Source: Lamellibrachia columna (lineage: Eukaryota > Annelida > Polychaeta > Sabellida > Siboglinidae). Taken from it: a stretch of 64,000 nt of DNA. The stretch's first letter is position 1. Each line of letters begins with the position of its first letter. The DNA lies in assembly GCA_963662155.1 (NCBI GenBank), contig OY759261.1:3894727-3958726 (forward strand), written 5' to 3'. The translations under genes and the position numbers were made by a program. The notes under the pieces were generated by a model. That model saw nothing but the letters and a program-made list of their open reading frames with translations, searched no databases and was not told the origin of the DNA. Positions 11,159 through 22,387 of this stretch are shown piece after piece.

Positions 11159-11248
<90 letters not shown>
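11077..11248. repeat. (TA)n then (GT)n microsatellites (A)
   Basis: (TA)n at 11,077-11,146, then the short sequence ACCATTTCCGTCTT, then (GT)n from 11,160. Irregular GT/GC-rich sequence continues to about 11,370. Copy B has the same arrangement at 55,965-56,150. Confidence 0.98.
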
Positions 11249-11393
11249 ATGCGTCCGTGCGGGCGTGCATCCGCGTGTGCGTTCGTGCGTAGGTCCGTGG
11301 GGTGCCTGCGTGCGTACATGGTGTGTGTGTGTGCATGTGTGTGTTGTGTGTGTGCGCGCGCGCATGCGTGCGTAATCTACCGTTGCATTGTAG

Positions 11394-11523
11394 GAAACGA
11401 CGTTATCAGATGTTCCAACTACGACGGCCAAGATAGCGTAGTCATCCGCAGTAACACGCGTGAGCCACACTTCTTACAAATTGAAGACAATGTGCTTTAT
11501 TGGACAGATAACCTACCACGGAG
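11394..11523 (+). CDS. YWTD-repeat exon 5 (A)
   Basis: The acceptor is CCGTTGCATTGTAG (ends 11393) and the donor is GTAATT, giving a phase 1-2 exon of 130 bp. It encodes GNDVIRCSNYDGQDSVVIRS, then EPHFLQIEDNVLYWTDNLPR, a class B repeat ending in a canonical YWTD motif, the clearest family signature in the gene. All differences from copy B (R/K, S/R, R/L, Q/H, L/H) change the protein and none is silent. The residual AG joins the C of exon 6 to give Ser. Confidence 0.85.
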
Positions 11524-12002
11524 GTAATTTTTCGACACAGTATTTAATATCTGCCATTGCCGTTGATATTGACCTGCTCAATGTAGCCGTAGGCGGGCGA
11601 TCTGTTAACAATAATGTTGAGTTAGCTTCATCGGCTAGCTGATCGACTTTTTACGGGGTACGGCCACGTAAAAATAGGTAATATTGAAAACATCTCGGTT
11701 GGGTAAAAATAACATCCGTACAAGACGTGTTATTATCGAGATATTTGTTCGCTTATTAATTTCGAAAAAACAAATTTTGAGACTGACATTAAATATTGCA
11801 GTTTTTCTGTTACATAAACAGATTGAATTACGGAAAGTAAGTAACGACACATTTTCACTTTTAGTGAAGATTTACAGCGTTTGTTGGGAGGTGATTAATT
11901 GATTTGTCAAAATACAGCTACAGTCATTTCTTTTGTCCCCCTTGCTTCATTTCGTATACTGGCCACCTGAATTACATTTCGTAGTGAATACAAGTGACAG
12001 TA
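11524..12002. other. Intron 5, left part: nothing recognised (A)
   Basis: AT-rich, matches 56,333-56,875 of copy B, with no exon-like or element-like signal. Confidence 0.5.
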
Positions 12003-12335
12003 GGGGGCACCAGTGGCTTAGTGGTTAAGGTTTTGGACTCTAAATTCAAGGGTTGTGAGTTCAAGACCCACACTGGTCACGGTTCGTTTTCGAATCTTAG
12101 GCAATTTCGTTTACCCTACTTTGCCTCAGTCTACTCAGCTGTAAATGAGTACAAGCACTGTTTGGAAGGTACCTGCGATGGACTAGTGTCCCGTCCAGGA
12201 GGGTCAGTATAACTGCACTCTAAGCTGCTTCGCACTATAGAAACCAGGTTTAAGCACTGGCCATATAAGCCTTCATGGCTTCCTAAAGCGTAATGCCTGG
12301 GGGATGACTTTACCTTTACCTACAAAACAAAAACA
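12003..12335 (+). mobile_element. tRNA-derived SINE
   Basis: The head carries a perfect RNA polymerase III A box (TGGCTTAGTGG, 12014-12024) and a B-box-like GTTCAAGACC (12059-12068) at tRNA spacing. An unrelated body follows, ending GGGGGATGACTTTACC and TTTACC, then an A-rich junction and a microsatellite tail. It is absent at the matching place in copy B, where 56,875-57,240 is different sequence. It therefore inserted in A after duplication, or was replaced in B. Confidence 0.8.
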
Positions 12336-12455
12336 ACAACTACTACCACTACCACTACCACTACCACTACCACTACCACTACCACTACCACTACCACTAC
12401 CACTACCACTACCACTACCACTACCACTACCACTACCACTACCACTACCACTACA
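12336..12455 (+). repeat. (CTACCA)n hexanucleotide array
   Basis: About 20 copies forming the tail of the SINE. At the orthologous place copy B has a plain (CTA)n trinucleotide array (57,247-57,400). Confidence 0.95.
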
Positions 12456-12831
12456 TTAGACAATGAGTGACTTGCGGGTGTTGACCACCGCGCCAGAGGT
12501 CGTGACCTTAGGGGTGCGTCCATCACGTCAGAGGCTCAAGCGATGTACGATAATACAGTCTTTCCTTATATTTTTTTATACACAGGCATCATCATTCGGA
12601 TGTTCCAAATGTCTATTTTTAGTTACCTCCCAAACCATGAACCCTCTCTTCTTCCTCGAAAAGCACACGTATTATGTCATTATTAATACTATTTTTTGAA
12701 GTAAGTATATATATACAAAGCAAAAAAAGTGATAAAACACAGGCACACATTAAGGCAGGAATTAAATGGCTCTCTCCTCGTTCAAAACATTCTGCATACA
12801 TTGATGTTTAAATAAGTTTTTTTTGTTCCAG

Positions 12832-12926
12832 CGTGTCTTTAGTTGACCTGAATAGTAGCATCATGCGTCAAGAGCGATTGACTGGCAATGTTGGACATGT
12901 TGCAGTTGTGCGGTGTGAATGTCTCG
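12832..12926 (+). CDS. Exon 6 of gene A, end of propeller region
   Basis: A T-rich acceptor ending GTTCCAG (12831) and a strong donor GTGAGT (12927) define a 95-bp phase 2-1 exon. It encodes VSLVDLNSSIMRQERLTGNV then GHVAVVRCECL. The VDLNSS turn resembles the position after YWTD in class B repeats, and the CEC motif leads into the cysteine-rich C-terminal exon. It is the only piece found that converts the phase-2 end of exon 5 into the phase 1 required by exon 7. Copy B has the same exon at 59,459-59,553 with three replacement changes and one silent change. A LINE remnant begins immediately after the donor. Confidence 0.75.
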
Positions 12927-12929
12927 GTG

Positions 12930-13105
12930 AGTATCGTAAGAAGGACTTGGAGAAAATAGTAGGAATTCAACGAAGAGCAATTAAGCTGATTTCACAACTG
13001 CGAGACCTTAGTTATCAAAACCGCCTAATTGAATTTAATTTGACAATATTAGAGATTAGGAGAGTAGTTATGTGGGGCTATTGGGAGTATCACAGTGAAG
13101 GAGGC
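12930..13105 (+). mobile_element. CR1-type LINE C-terminal fragment (A)
   Basis: Encodes YRKKDLEKIVGIQRRAIKLI, then QLRDLSYQNRLIEFNLTILE and IRR, the conserved block after the reverse-transcriptase domain in a widespread invertebrate LINE type. It begins within a few bases of the exon 6 donor. The same fragment is at 59,557-59,730. Confidence 0.7.
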
Positions 13106-13390
13106 TGAGCAGGTCAACAGTCATTTGTAAAGTGGTCAATGATAAAATATCTTTGGAAAAGATAATTGATCAAAGGAGAAATATCAAATTTCATTGGTCA
13201 AATGTTAAGATCAAATTACAAGGTCAACGGTCAAGACCAGAGGCCAAAGGTCTACAAAGAGGGCAACACCTTCGAGGGAGAAAGGAGGCGTTGCGATCCC
13301 GTCCCGTGTGACGTTCAAGCGAGTACACGAAGTGGTCAAGGGAGGTTCATTAGACAAATGAGTATCCATTAGAAAAGGTAGTACGTAGAG
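13106..13390. other. Intron 6 sequence, nothing recognised (A)
   Basis: Contains GGTCAAATGTTAAG-like words and matches 59,731-60,013. No gene was identified. Confidence 0.4.
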
Positions 13391-13900
13391 GTGTTTGGTG
13401 ATTGGTCTGTACGGTGGTGCTCGTTAGATAAACGAATACGTTGGGGTGTGGCTTCACTCGAAGCGTTGGACACGTGGTCGAAGTATCCAATAAGTTGTGT
13501 CATAGCCTGTCCAACAAAGTGTGGAAAGACGACTTTCGTAAGGCATTTACTACTGTATATATACTCATCAAATAGCCGCCTGGAGAAAAGGCTGTGCTTT
13601 TACGGTGAATGGCAACCGAGTTACATGACGGTGATGGAGACGACTCCGAACGTGGCGTTTGTGAAAGGGCTACCCGACGTCGTTCGATGGAAAAACGAAG
13701 AACTTGGTGGTCGTTGACAACCTATTGGCGGAGACGGCCAACAGAGGGACGAAGTTGGTCACAAAAAAATCACCTCTGTAATACATCTGGCGTTAGCCTC
13801 GTGCAGAATATGTCACCCAAAGGGAAAGAAAACCGGACTATCAGTTTGAACGTGCAACACATGGTTTTGTTTATGAATCAGCGTGACGTCACTCAGGTGT
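13391..13900 (+). pseudogene. Virus-like element ATPase remnant (A)
   Basis: An open stretch of 108 codons (13,391-13,717) has a Walker-A-like loop (ACPTKCGKTTF) after a hydrophobic strand, then a FYGEWQPSY motif and a VKGLPDV motif. Similarity then continues in other frames to about 13,900 (LVQNMSPKGKENRTISLN near 13,800-13,850). The first Gly of the P-loop is Cys in both copies, and copy A also has Lys for Gly at the fifth loop position. I recall this combination from an ATPase repeated in invertebrate genomes within large virus-like or Polinton-like elements, but the exact family is not certain. Frameshifts indicate decay. Confidence 0.5.
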
Positions 13901-14261
13901 CACATTTATCCGGTCCGCGTGAGAGATATAGTACCTACATGCACGAATACCTACCTGCACGTACGGGTCCGCGTTGTCAAAGCAGATAGTTTCATGGGTC
14001 TGGTTAAGAATTGGTTGCATTCGCTATTCAGTTAAGTTGACGTGTCATTGAAGGTACGAGCCTCAATACAGATAGTCCCATGGGTCCGGTGAAGAATTCG
14101 TTGCATTCAGTTAAGTTGACGTGTCATTGAACGACACGTTCCTGACCCCTTTGACGAATATGTACCGAAGCTTCTTCGATACGCTTTTGAGTTACGACAG
14201 GAGGCCAAATAGACACAACTCACCAGCGCGTTGCAGTACAAAAACACTGCCAGTCATAAGA

Positions 14262-14693
14262 ATGTGACGGACGACGTAAACGACGGGATGTGACGGACGA
14301 CGTAAACGACGGGATGTGACGGACGACGTAAACGACGGGATGTGACGACGACGTAAACGACGGGATGTGACGGACGACGTAAACGACGGGACGTGACGAC
14401 GACGTAAACGACGGGATGTGACGACGACGTAAACGACGGGATGTGACGGACGACGTAAACGACGGGATGAGACGACGACGTAACCGACGGGATGTGACGA
14501 CGACGTAAACGACGGGATGTGACGACGACGTAAACGACGGGATGTGACGACGACGTAAATGACGGGATGTGACGACGACGTAAACGACGGGATGTGACGA
14601 CGACGTAAACGACGGGATGTGACGACGACGTAAATGACGGGATGCGACGGACGACGTAAACGACGGGATGCGACGGACGACGTAAACGACGTT
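14262..14693. repeat. 25/26-bp minisatellite (A)
   Basis: About 17 copies of TGTGACGACGACGTAAACGA plus CGGGA, with a 26-bp variant carrying an extra G. Three minus-strand frames stay open through it. Matches 61,745-62,210 in copy B. Confidence 0.95.
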
Positions 14694-14934
14694 CTTTCCA
14701 CATCGGTATATGTGACGCAATAGATACACGTCTTGGATGTACGAATAGTGAGTCTTACGTTCGACGTGTAGCAGCACAACGAGAGTCTGACGACAGACGG
14801 CATATATCATATCATATCATATCATACACATGTCCTTCACTGTCTACAACAACAACTAATGTGTGTCACTCATATTATACTCATATCATGTCACTCACTT
14901 ATATACGTAATTACATACAGCGCCACTTTCACAC

Positions 14935-15030
14935 TAACCTGGCTGACGAGTCGACATCGAGACGAGTGTATCTTCCGATTTTCTCGTCTAGTGAAGGATT
15001 GCCGGACGTTGCACAAAGGTATTCGTATGT
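14935..15030 (-). pseudogene. C2HC zinc-finger remnant of virus-like element (A)
   Basis: On the minus strand the frame reads FTRRENRKIHSSRC preceded by a degraded CNV segment. The intact version in copy B (63,135-63,225) shows C-x2-C, then x12-H and x4-C spacing. The neighbouring 50-bp satellite starts right at its upstream side. Confidence 0.4.
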
Positions 15031-16585
15031 CTTTACCGGCGGCGTGTGCGAGGACTCGCCTGTAAACACAGCCGTGGGACGACGAGTGACGGCGTGTGCG
15101 AGGACTCGCCTGTAAACACAGCCGTAGGACGACGATCGACGGCGTGTGCGAGGACTCGCCTGTAAACACAGCCACGGGACGACGATCGACGGCGTGTGCG
15201 AGGACTCGCCTGTAAACACAGCCACGGGACGACGAGTGACGGCGTGTGTGAGGACTCGCCTGTAAACACAGCCGTGGGACGACGAGTGACGGCGTGTGTG
15301 AGGACTCGCCTGTAAACACAGCCGTGGGACGACGAGTGACGGCGTGTGTGAGGACTCACCTGTAAACCCTGCCGTGGGACGACGAGTGACGGCGTGTGTG
15401 AGGACTCGCCTGTAAACACAGCCGTAGGAAGACGAGTGACGGCGTGTGCGAGGACTCGCCTTTAAACCCTGCCGTGGGACGACGAGTGACGGCGTGTGTG
15501 AGGACTCGCCTGTAAACACAGCCGTAGGAAGACGAGTGACGGCGTGTGCGAGGACTCGCCTTTAAACCCTGCCGTGGGACGACGAGTGACGGCGTGTGTG
15601 AGGACTCGCCTGTAAACACTGCCGTGGGACGACGAGTGACGGCGAGTCTGAGGACTCGCCTGTAAACACTGCCGTGGGACGACGAGTGACGGCGTGTGTG
15701 AGGACTCGCCTGTAAACACAGCCGTGGGACGACGAGTGACGGCGTGTGTGAGGACTCGCCTGTAAACACAGCCGTGGGACGACGAGTGACGGCGTGTGTG
15801 AGGACTCACCTGTAAACCCTGCCGTGGGACGACGAGTGACGGCGTGTGTGAGGACTCGCCTGTAAACACAGCCGTAGGAAGACGAGTGACGGCGTGTGCG
15901 AGGACTCGCCTTTAAACCCTGCCGTGGGACGACGAGTGACGGCGTGTGTGAGGACTCGCCTGTAAACACAGCCGTAGGAAGACGAGTGACGGCGTGTGCG
16001 AGGACTCGCCTTTAAACCCTGCCGTGGGACGACGAGTGACGGCGTGTGTGAGGACTCGCCTGTAAACACTGCCGTGGGACGACGAGTGACGGCGAGTCTG
16101 AGGACTCGCCTGTAAACACTGCCGTGGGACGACGAGTGACGGCGTGTGTGAGGACTCGCCTGTAAACACAGCCGTGGGACGACGAGTGACGGCGTGTGTG
16201 AGGACTCGCCTGTAAACACAGCCGTGGGACGACGAGTGACGGCGTGTGTGAGGACTCACCTGTAAACCCTGCCGTGGGACGACGAGTGACGGCGTGTGTG
16301 AGGACTCGCCTGTAAACACAGCCGTAGGACGACGAGTGACGGCGTGTGCGAGGACTCGCCTGTAAACCCTGCCGTGGGACGACGAGTGACGGCGTGTGTG
16401 AGGACTCGCCTGTAAACACTGCCGTGGGACGACGAGTGACGGCGTGTGTGAGGACTCGCCTGTAAACACTGCCGTGGGACGACGAGTGACGGCGTGTGTG
16501 AGGACTCGCCTGTAAACACTGCCGTGGGACGACGAGTGACGGCGTGTGTGAGGACTCGCCTGTAAACACTGCCGTGGCGCCATCT
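15031..16585. repeat. 50-bp satellite with 450-bp higher-order repeat (A)
   Basis: About 31 copies of a 50-bp unit containing GAGGACTCGCCTGTAAACAC and GGGACGACGAGTGACGGCGT. Variant monomers recur every nine units: GGACTCACC at about 15,351, 15,801 and 16,251, and GGCGAGTCTGAGG at about 15,640 and 16,090. This defines a 450-bp higher-order unit. Copy B has only about five monomers (63,235-63,485). Long minus-strand frames are period artefacts. Confidence 0.97.
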
Positions 16586-16920
16586 TCTTCCAACGATCTA
16601 AGACACAACAAAAAGCACATCTTTGAACTAACCGGTTCATTTACTACTGTTTCGACACTGGGGACCGCTTTTGCCTGTAGATAGCGCTCTTTGCTAATCG
16701 CTAGTCACTAGACAGAATATGTTGACCTTTGATCAATGACATTTGACATATGAACAATGACCTTTGTCCACTGATGTTTGACCTCCTTATATTCATACAC
16801 TTAGGATCTCCCAAAGGTCCCATATAAGTACCCAGGAGACTGAGAGGGGAGCAAATCAATGTATTTGTTTGGAAAGGTTATGAAGTGATTAAATAGAAAT
16901 ATGTTTAATAAATTTGAAGA
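16586..16920. other. Non-repetitive spacer (A)
   Basis: Matches 63,486-63,825. Contains several TGACCTTTG/TGACATTTGA words but no gene. Confidence 0.5.
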
Positions 16921-16924
16921 AGCA

Positions 16925-17225
16925 AGTAGAGCTAGAGATAACACATAAGTAGAGCCAGAGATAACACATAAGTAGAGCCAGAGATAACACATAAGTAGAG
17001 CCAGAGATAACACATAAGTAGAGCCAAAGATAACACATAAGTAGAGCCAGAGATAACACATAAGTAGAGCCAAAGATAACACATAAGTAGAACCAGAGAT
17101 AACACATAAGTAGAGCCAGAGATAACTCATAAGTAGAGCCAGAGATAACACATAAGTAGAGCCAGAGATAACACATAAGTAGAGCCAGAGATAACACATA
17201 AGTAGAGCCAGAGATAACACATACG
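16925..17225. repeat. 23-bp tandem array (A)
   Basis: Thirteen copies of GTAGAGCCAGAGATAACACATAA-type units (first 20 bases GTAGAGCCAGAGATAACACA). Only about two copies are present at 63,826-63,872. Confidence 0.95.
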
Positions 17226-17856
17226 TTTTAGTTGCGGAACTGTGTAGGTTGGATATAAGAAAGTACTAATTCTCACCATGAATGGGACAATTTATTAATT
17301 CTCACCGAGTACAAACAATGAATGGGACAATTTATTTAGTGATTGTTTTAATGCTAGTAGTGTCAATGTTGTTTACACAAAAACAATTCTGACCAGGGCC
17401 ACAAAAATTGTTGGACTCTCAATAACCCATTGGCTTCCTTTTCCACTACATACCTTACCTGTAGTGTGTACCTTTCTATAGAAGTCTTGTTAAAACATAA
17501 GTATGACGAATGTTGGTACATGACGGGTGTTAGCTTGTTAATTGTTATGGGATATGTCACTTTCCTTGTGCCCATCGAAGTCCACTTAGTAATGGCCAAG
17601 GCTGTTGTTGGTCGCGATATACGATTCTTTCATAGAAACCCAGCATGGAACCGAACGTATCTGCAACAAATAGTCTTATGACATTACTGATCTAGCGGTT
17701 CGAGACCCAACATGTCAGAAGTTTGTGTCCTTAATTCAACATTATTCAATGATATCACATAATATTGATATGTTTGCAATGTCATAATGATCAGGTATTT
17801 CTTTCCACATTTGTGATAGCACTTTTTTTAATAGTTTTTGCTTTGTTTTGTCTTAG
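17226..17856. other. Intron 6, right end: nothing recognised
   Basis: No element or exon seen. A T-rich stretch near 17,823-17,856 provides the acceptor tract for exon 7. Confidence 0.5.
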
Positions 17857-18326
17857 ATTCTGAAATGTCCGTCCTGAGCCCTCCAGTCAAACCGGAAGTA
17901 TCAGCTCGCCTGACTGACTCGAACAACGAGACGTGTCTCGCTCTGGCTGACACCGATATCTACACGTTTGATCAAAGCTCCCGTCGCTGGTTCCCTGAAA
18001 CACAGCACAAGTGTTGGTTGACTGGACTTGTCATCAACCGATGTGTGCCGGACACAATTAAGACGTCGCTGACTGTCACAATCACCGGACATCATCTCAT
18101 CTGCTCCACTTCCCACTTCAAGGTGGCGATGCGACAGAAGAAGTGGCCGGCGTGTGACCTCGCTGGACTGTACAGAACGTGTACTTGGAGTGCGGCTGTC
18201 GAGTCTCTTGGACTGACCACTTGTGTCGCTGCGTGTCGCTGTGAAGGCGACGACTGCAAGCACGTGACCATCCACATCCCGGAGTCGTACGAGGACTGGC
18301 AGATATGTGAAATCAACATTCAGTAA
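17857..18326 (+). CDS. Exon 7 of gene A: cysteine-rich C-terminal exon
   Basis: The acceptor is TTGTTTTGTCTTAG (ends 17856) and the exon starts in phase 1. The G left by exon 6 plus AT gives Asp, then SEMSVLSPPVKPEV. It runs 156 full codons to TAA at 18,324-18,326. It has eleven cysteines, one N-glycosylation sequon (NET) and no hydrophobic membrane segment. The end reads HIPESYEDWQICEINIQ, and a CVAACRCEGDDC cluster precedes it. This C-terminal pattern, ending P-x-W-x2-C-E-I, is reminiscent of invertebrate multi-domain secreted proteins, but I cannot name the domain. The copy B counterpart should lie just past the window. Confidence 0.75.
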
Positions 18327-18414
18327 AGGAAACTGGTCTACCGTGCAAAGGCTAAAGGCCGTAACTGCAGAATTGATGAAAATCGGATTATTGAAAAGTC
18401 CACTTATGCCGTAT

Positions 18415-19080
18415 CTGCTCTATTCTTTAACACAGTTTGGTAGTTCTAATGCAACCTATTTCCGACTTAAAGCAGTTTAAAATGTGCGGTAACTCTAGAA
18501 TGTTGATAGAACAAAAACTTTAAATGCCATTGATATAATTTTGACTTTTTTTGTAGATAATGTCTTTTGCCTTTGCATAACAGTTATATTAAGGGATTTT
18601 TAGCATAAAGGGTCAAAATGAACTTCCCCACTGCTTGCAAACAATTCATTGTATAATATTGATTTAGTGTGATTACCACCCAGCTGTAGTAGGGAACATA
18701 TAGACCAAATTAAATGTAAATACATATTATATTTGAAAGGAAAATCTGCATATTCTTTATCAAAGTTTGGTAGTTTTAGTGCAACATATTTCCGAGTTAA
18801 AGCAGTTTAAAATATGCAGTAGCCCTAGAATGTTGACAGGACAAAAACTTTAAATGTCATTGGTATAATCTTTCCTTTTTGTAGATACTGTCTTTTGTCT
18901 TTGCATGACAGTGATATTAAGGGAGTTTTCGTAAATAGGGTCAAAATGCACTTCCCTCACTGCATGCAAACAATTCATTGTATAATCTTGATTTAATTTG
19001 ATTATCATCCAGCTATAGTAGGGAACATATAGACCAAATTGCATGTAAATACATCAAATATTTGATAGGAAAATCTGCAT
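18415..19080 (+). repeat. Two tandem copies of an approximately 335-bp sequence
   Basis: 18,415-18,725 and 18,750-19,080 align throughout. Shared words are CAAAGTTTGGTAGTTTTAGT-like, AAAGCAGTTTAAAAT, GACAAAAACTTTAAATG-like and CATATAGACCAAATT. They lie in the region expected to be the 3' untranslated part of gene A. Divergence of roughly 10-15 percent suggests an old duplication. Confidence 0.9.
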
Positions 19081-20240
<1,160 letters not shown>

Positions 20241-20289
20241 TTCACAATGGTAATGTATGAGGCATTCCGCACTGAGCCAGGCGTACTTG

Positions 20290-21395
20290 TTGTAATGTGA
20301 GAAGTTCCCCGGTCTAAGCAAGACAACACTTGTTGCAATGTGAAAAGTTTTCCAGTCAGTACTTGATGGAATATGAGATGTCCGGTCAGAGCCAGGCAGT
20401 ACTTGTTGGAATTTGAGATGTTGTCCGGCCTGAGTCAAGCAGAACTTTTTTGTAATGTGAGAAGTTCTCCGGTCTGAGCCAGGCAGCACCTGTTGTAATG
20501 TGAGAAATACTCAGGTATGCGTCAGCCAGTATTTGTTGTAATGTGATAAATTCTACGGTCTGACTCAGGCAGTATTTGTTGTAATGTGAGAAATTCTACG
20601 GTCTAACTCAGACAGTATTTGTTGTAATGTGGGAAGTTCTCCAGTCTGACTCGGGCAGTATTTGTTGTAATATGAGAAGTTCTCCGGTCTGAGTCAGGCA
20701 GCATTTGTTGTAATGTGAGAAATTATCCTGTCTGATTCGGGCAGTATTTTTTGTAATGTGGGAAGTTCTCCTGTCCGAGTCAGGTAGTTTTTGTCGTAAT
20801 GTGAGAAGTTCTCCGATCTGAGCAAGACAACACTTATTGCAATGTGAGAAGTTTTAAGTTCTGAGTATGGCAGTAATATTTGTAATGTGAGAAGTACTCC
20901 GGTCTGAGTCAGGTAGTATATGTTGTAATGTGAAAAATTCTCCGGTCTGACTCAGGCAGTATTTGTTGTAATGTGAGAAGTTCTCCGGTCTGAGTCACGC
21001 AGTATTTGTTGTAATGTGAGAAGTACTCCGGTCTGAGTCAGGCAGTATTTCTTGTAATGTGGGAAGTATTCCGGTCTGGGTCAGGCAGTATTTGTTGTAA
21101 TGTGAGAAGTTCTCCGGTCTGAGTCAGGAAGTATTTGTTGTAATGTGAGTAGTACTCCGGTCTGAGACAGGCAGTGTTTGTTGTAATGTGGAAAGTATTC
21201 CGGTCTGACTCAGGCAGTATTTGTTGTAATGTGAGAAGTTCTCCGGTCTGAATCAGGCAGTATTTGTTGTAATGTGAGAAGTTCTCCGGTCTGAGTCAGG
21301 CAGTATTTGTTGTAATGTGAGAAGTTCTCCGGTCTGAGTCAGGCAGTATTTGTTGTAATATGAGACGTTCTCCGGCCTGAGCCAGGCAGTACTTT
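20290..21395 (+). repeat. 43-bp satellite array
   Basis: About 26 copies of a 43-bp unit including GTAATGTGAGAAGTTCTCCG and GTCTGAGTCAGGCAGTATTT. The left part is more diverged than 20,900-21,370, where units are nearly identical, suggesting recent homogenisation at the right end. Confidence 0.95.
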
Positions 21396-21570
21396 TTGTA
21401 ATGTGTGTAGTACTCAAAATGGGCTAGGTTATGGTTTTTATAATGTGTGTTGTACTCCCAATGGGCTAGGGTATGTTTGTTGTAATGTGTGTAGTACTCC
21501 CAATGGGCTAGGATAAGGTTGTTGTAATGTGTGTAGTACTCCCAATGGGCTAGGTTATGGTTATTGCATT
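21396..21570 (+). repeat. 42-bp variant satellite
   Basis: Four units containing TAATGTGTGTAGTACTCCCA and ATGGGCTAGG. They keep the TTGTTGTAATGTG core of the preceding 43-bp family but carry a replaced second half, so this is a derived subfamily. Confidence 0.85.
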
Positions 21571-21675
21571 AGGCAAGTATTCTCACAAAGTGTTTCATTG
21601 TTTGCGGAAATTAGAATGAATAATGCATGTCTCCGTATTTTATTATATTTGTGTATGAACCAATTACTACCATAA

Positions 21676-21745
21676 GACGTGCTGACATGCACTGTGCGAC
21701 GTGCTGACATGTACTGTGTGACGTGCTGACATGCACTGTATGCAT
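21676..21745 (+). repeat. 22-bp tandem repeat, three copies
   Basis: Three units of ACGTGCTGACATGCACTGTG plus two bases. Confidence 0.9.
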
Positions 21746-21916
21746 TATTTCCACTGGAGCAATGTGCGACATTTTCACATTATTTCTTCTATATGGTTGG
21801 TGTTACATATCACGACACATTGACACTGTTTGTTTGTTCCGTAAGTGCAGCATCTATTTTATCGTACAGCACATTGTGTAACGTACCGTTTGTCAATGTT
21901 ATTTGTTAGAGAGAGA

Positions 21917-21969
<53 letters not shown>

Positions 21970-22156
21970 AGTGTGTGCGTGCGTGTGTGTGTTTATTGCG
22001 TGTGTGCGTTTGCGCGCGTGCGTGTGTGTACACGCGCGCGCGCGTGTGTGTGTGCGTGTATACATGCGTGTGTATTTCTGCATTTATGTATGTTTGGGTG
22101 TGTGTGTATTCGTGTGCGAGTGCGAGTGTACATGAGTGTGCATGTGTATGCGTGTG

Positions 22157-22188
<32 letters not shown>

Positions 22189-22265
22189 TATGTGTGTGTG
22201 TGTGTGTGTGTGTGTGTTTGTGTGCGTTTGAGCGCGTTTGTGTATGCGTGTGTATGCGTGTGTAT

Positions 22266-22318
<53 letters not shown>

Positions 22319-22332
22319 TGTGTGGGTGTGTA

Positions 22333-22387
<55 letters not shown>

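Larger units (their letters stand above)
1..17370 (+). repeat. Segmental duplication, copy A
   Basis: This block aligns colinearly and in the same orientation with 42,927-64,000. Matching landmarks include the opening AT-rich sequence, the signal-peptide exon, a 30-bp minisatellite, a LINE, YWTD exons, a MITE, a 25-bp array, a 50-bp array and a 23-bp array. Similarity is still visible where the window ends in copy B, so the true unit is larger. Differences are mainly changes in array length and a few insertions. Sequence left of position 1 is unseen. Confidence 0.95.
5249..18326 (+). other. Gene model A: secreted YWTD-repeat protein, 7 exons
   Basis: Exons 5249-5339, 7793-7912, 9496-9667, 10030-10175, 11394-11523, 12832-12926 and 17857-18326 join with matching phases and sum to 1,224 bp, giving 407 residues plus a stop. 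The product has a signal peptide, about five LDL-receptor class B propeller repeats and a cysteine-rich C-terminal domain with no transmembrane segment, so a secreted protein is inferred. LDLR class B repeats normally form six-bladed propellers that bind protein ligands. Fewer repeats are visible here, so the propeller may be incomplete, very divergent, or may need another exon. An AATAAA lies at 19285-19290. The model rests on splice motifs and phase agreement, not on transcripts. Confidence 0.7.

Noticed and set aside
15031..16640. Long minus-strand frames (up to 242 codons) with FTGESSHTPSLVV repeats
   Set aside because: Produced by the 50-bp satellite. All three minus frames give similar text, which a real gene would not.
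20290..21570. Regularly spaced repeats resembling a CRISPR array
   Set aside because: Units are head-to-tail 42-43 bp satellite monomers with no unique spacers, in a eukaryotic context and without cas genes.
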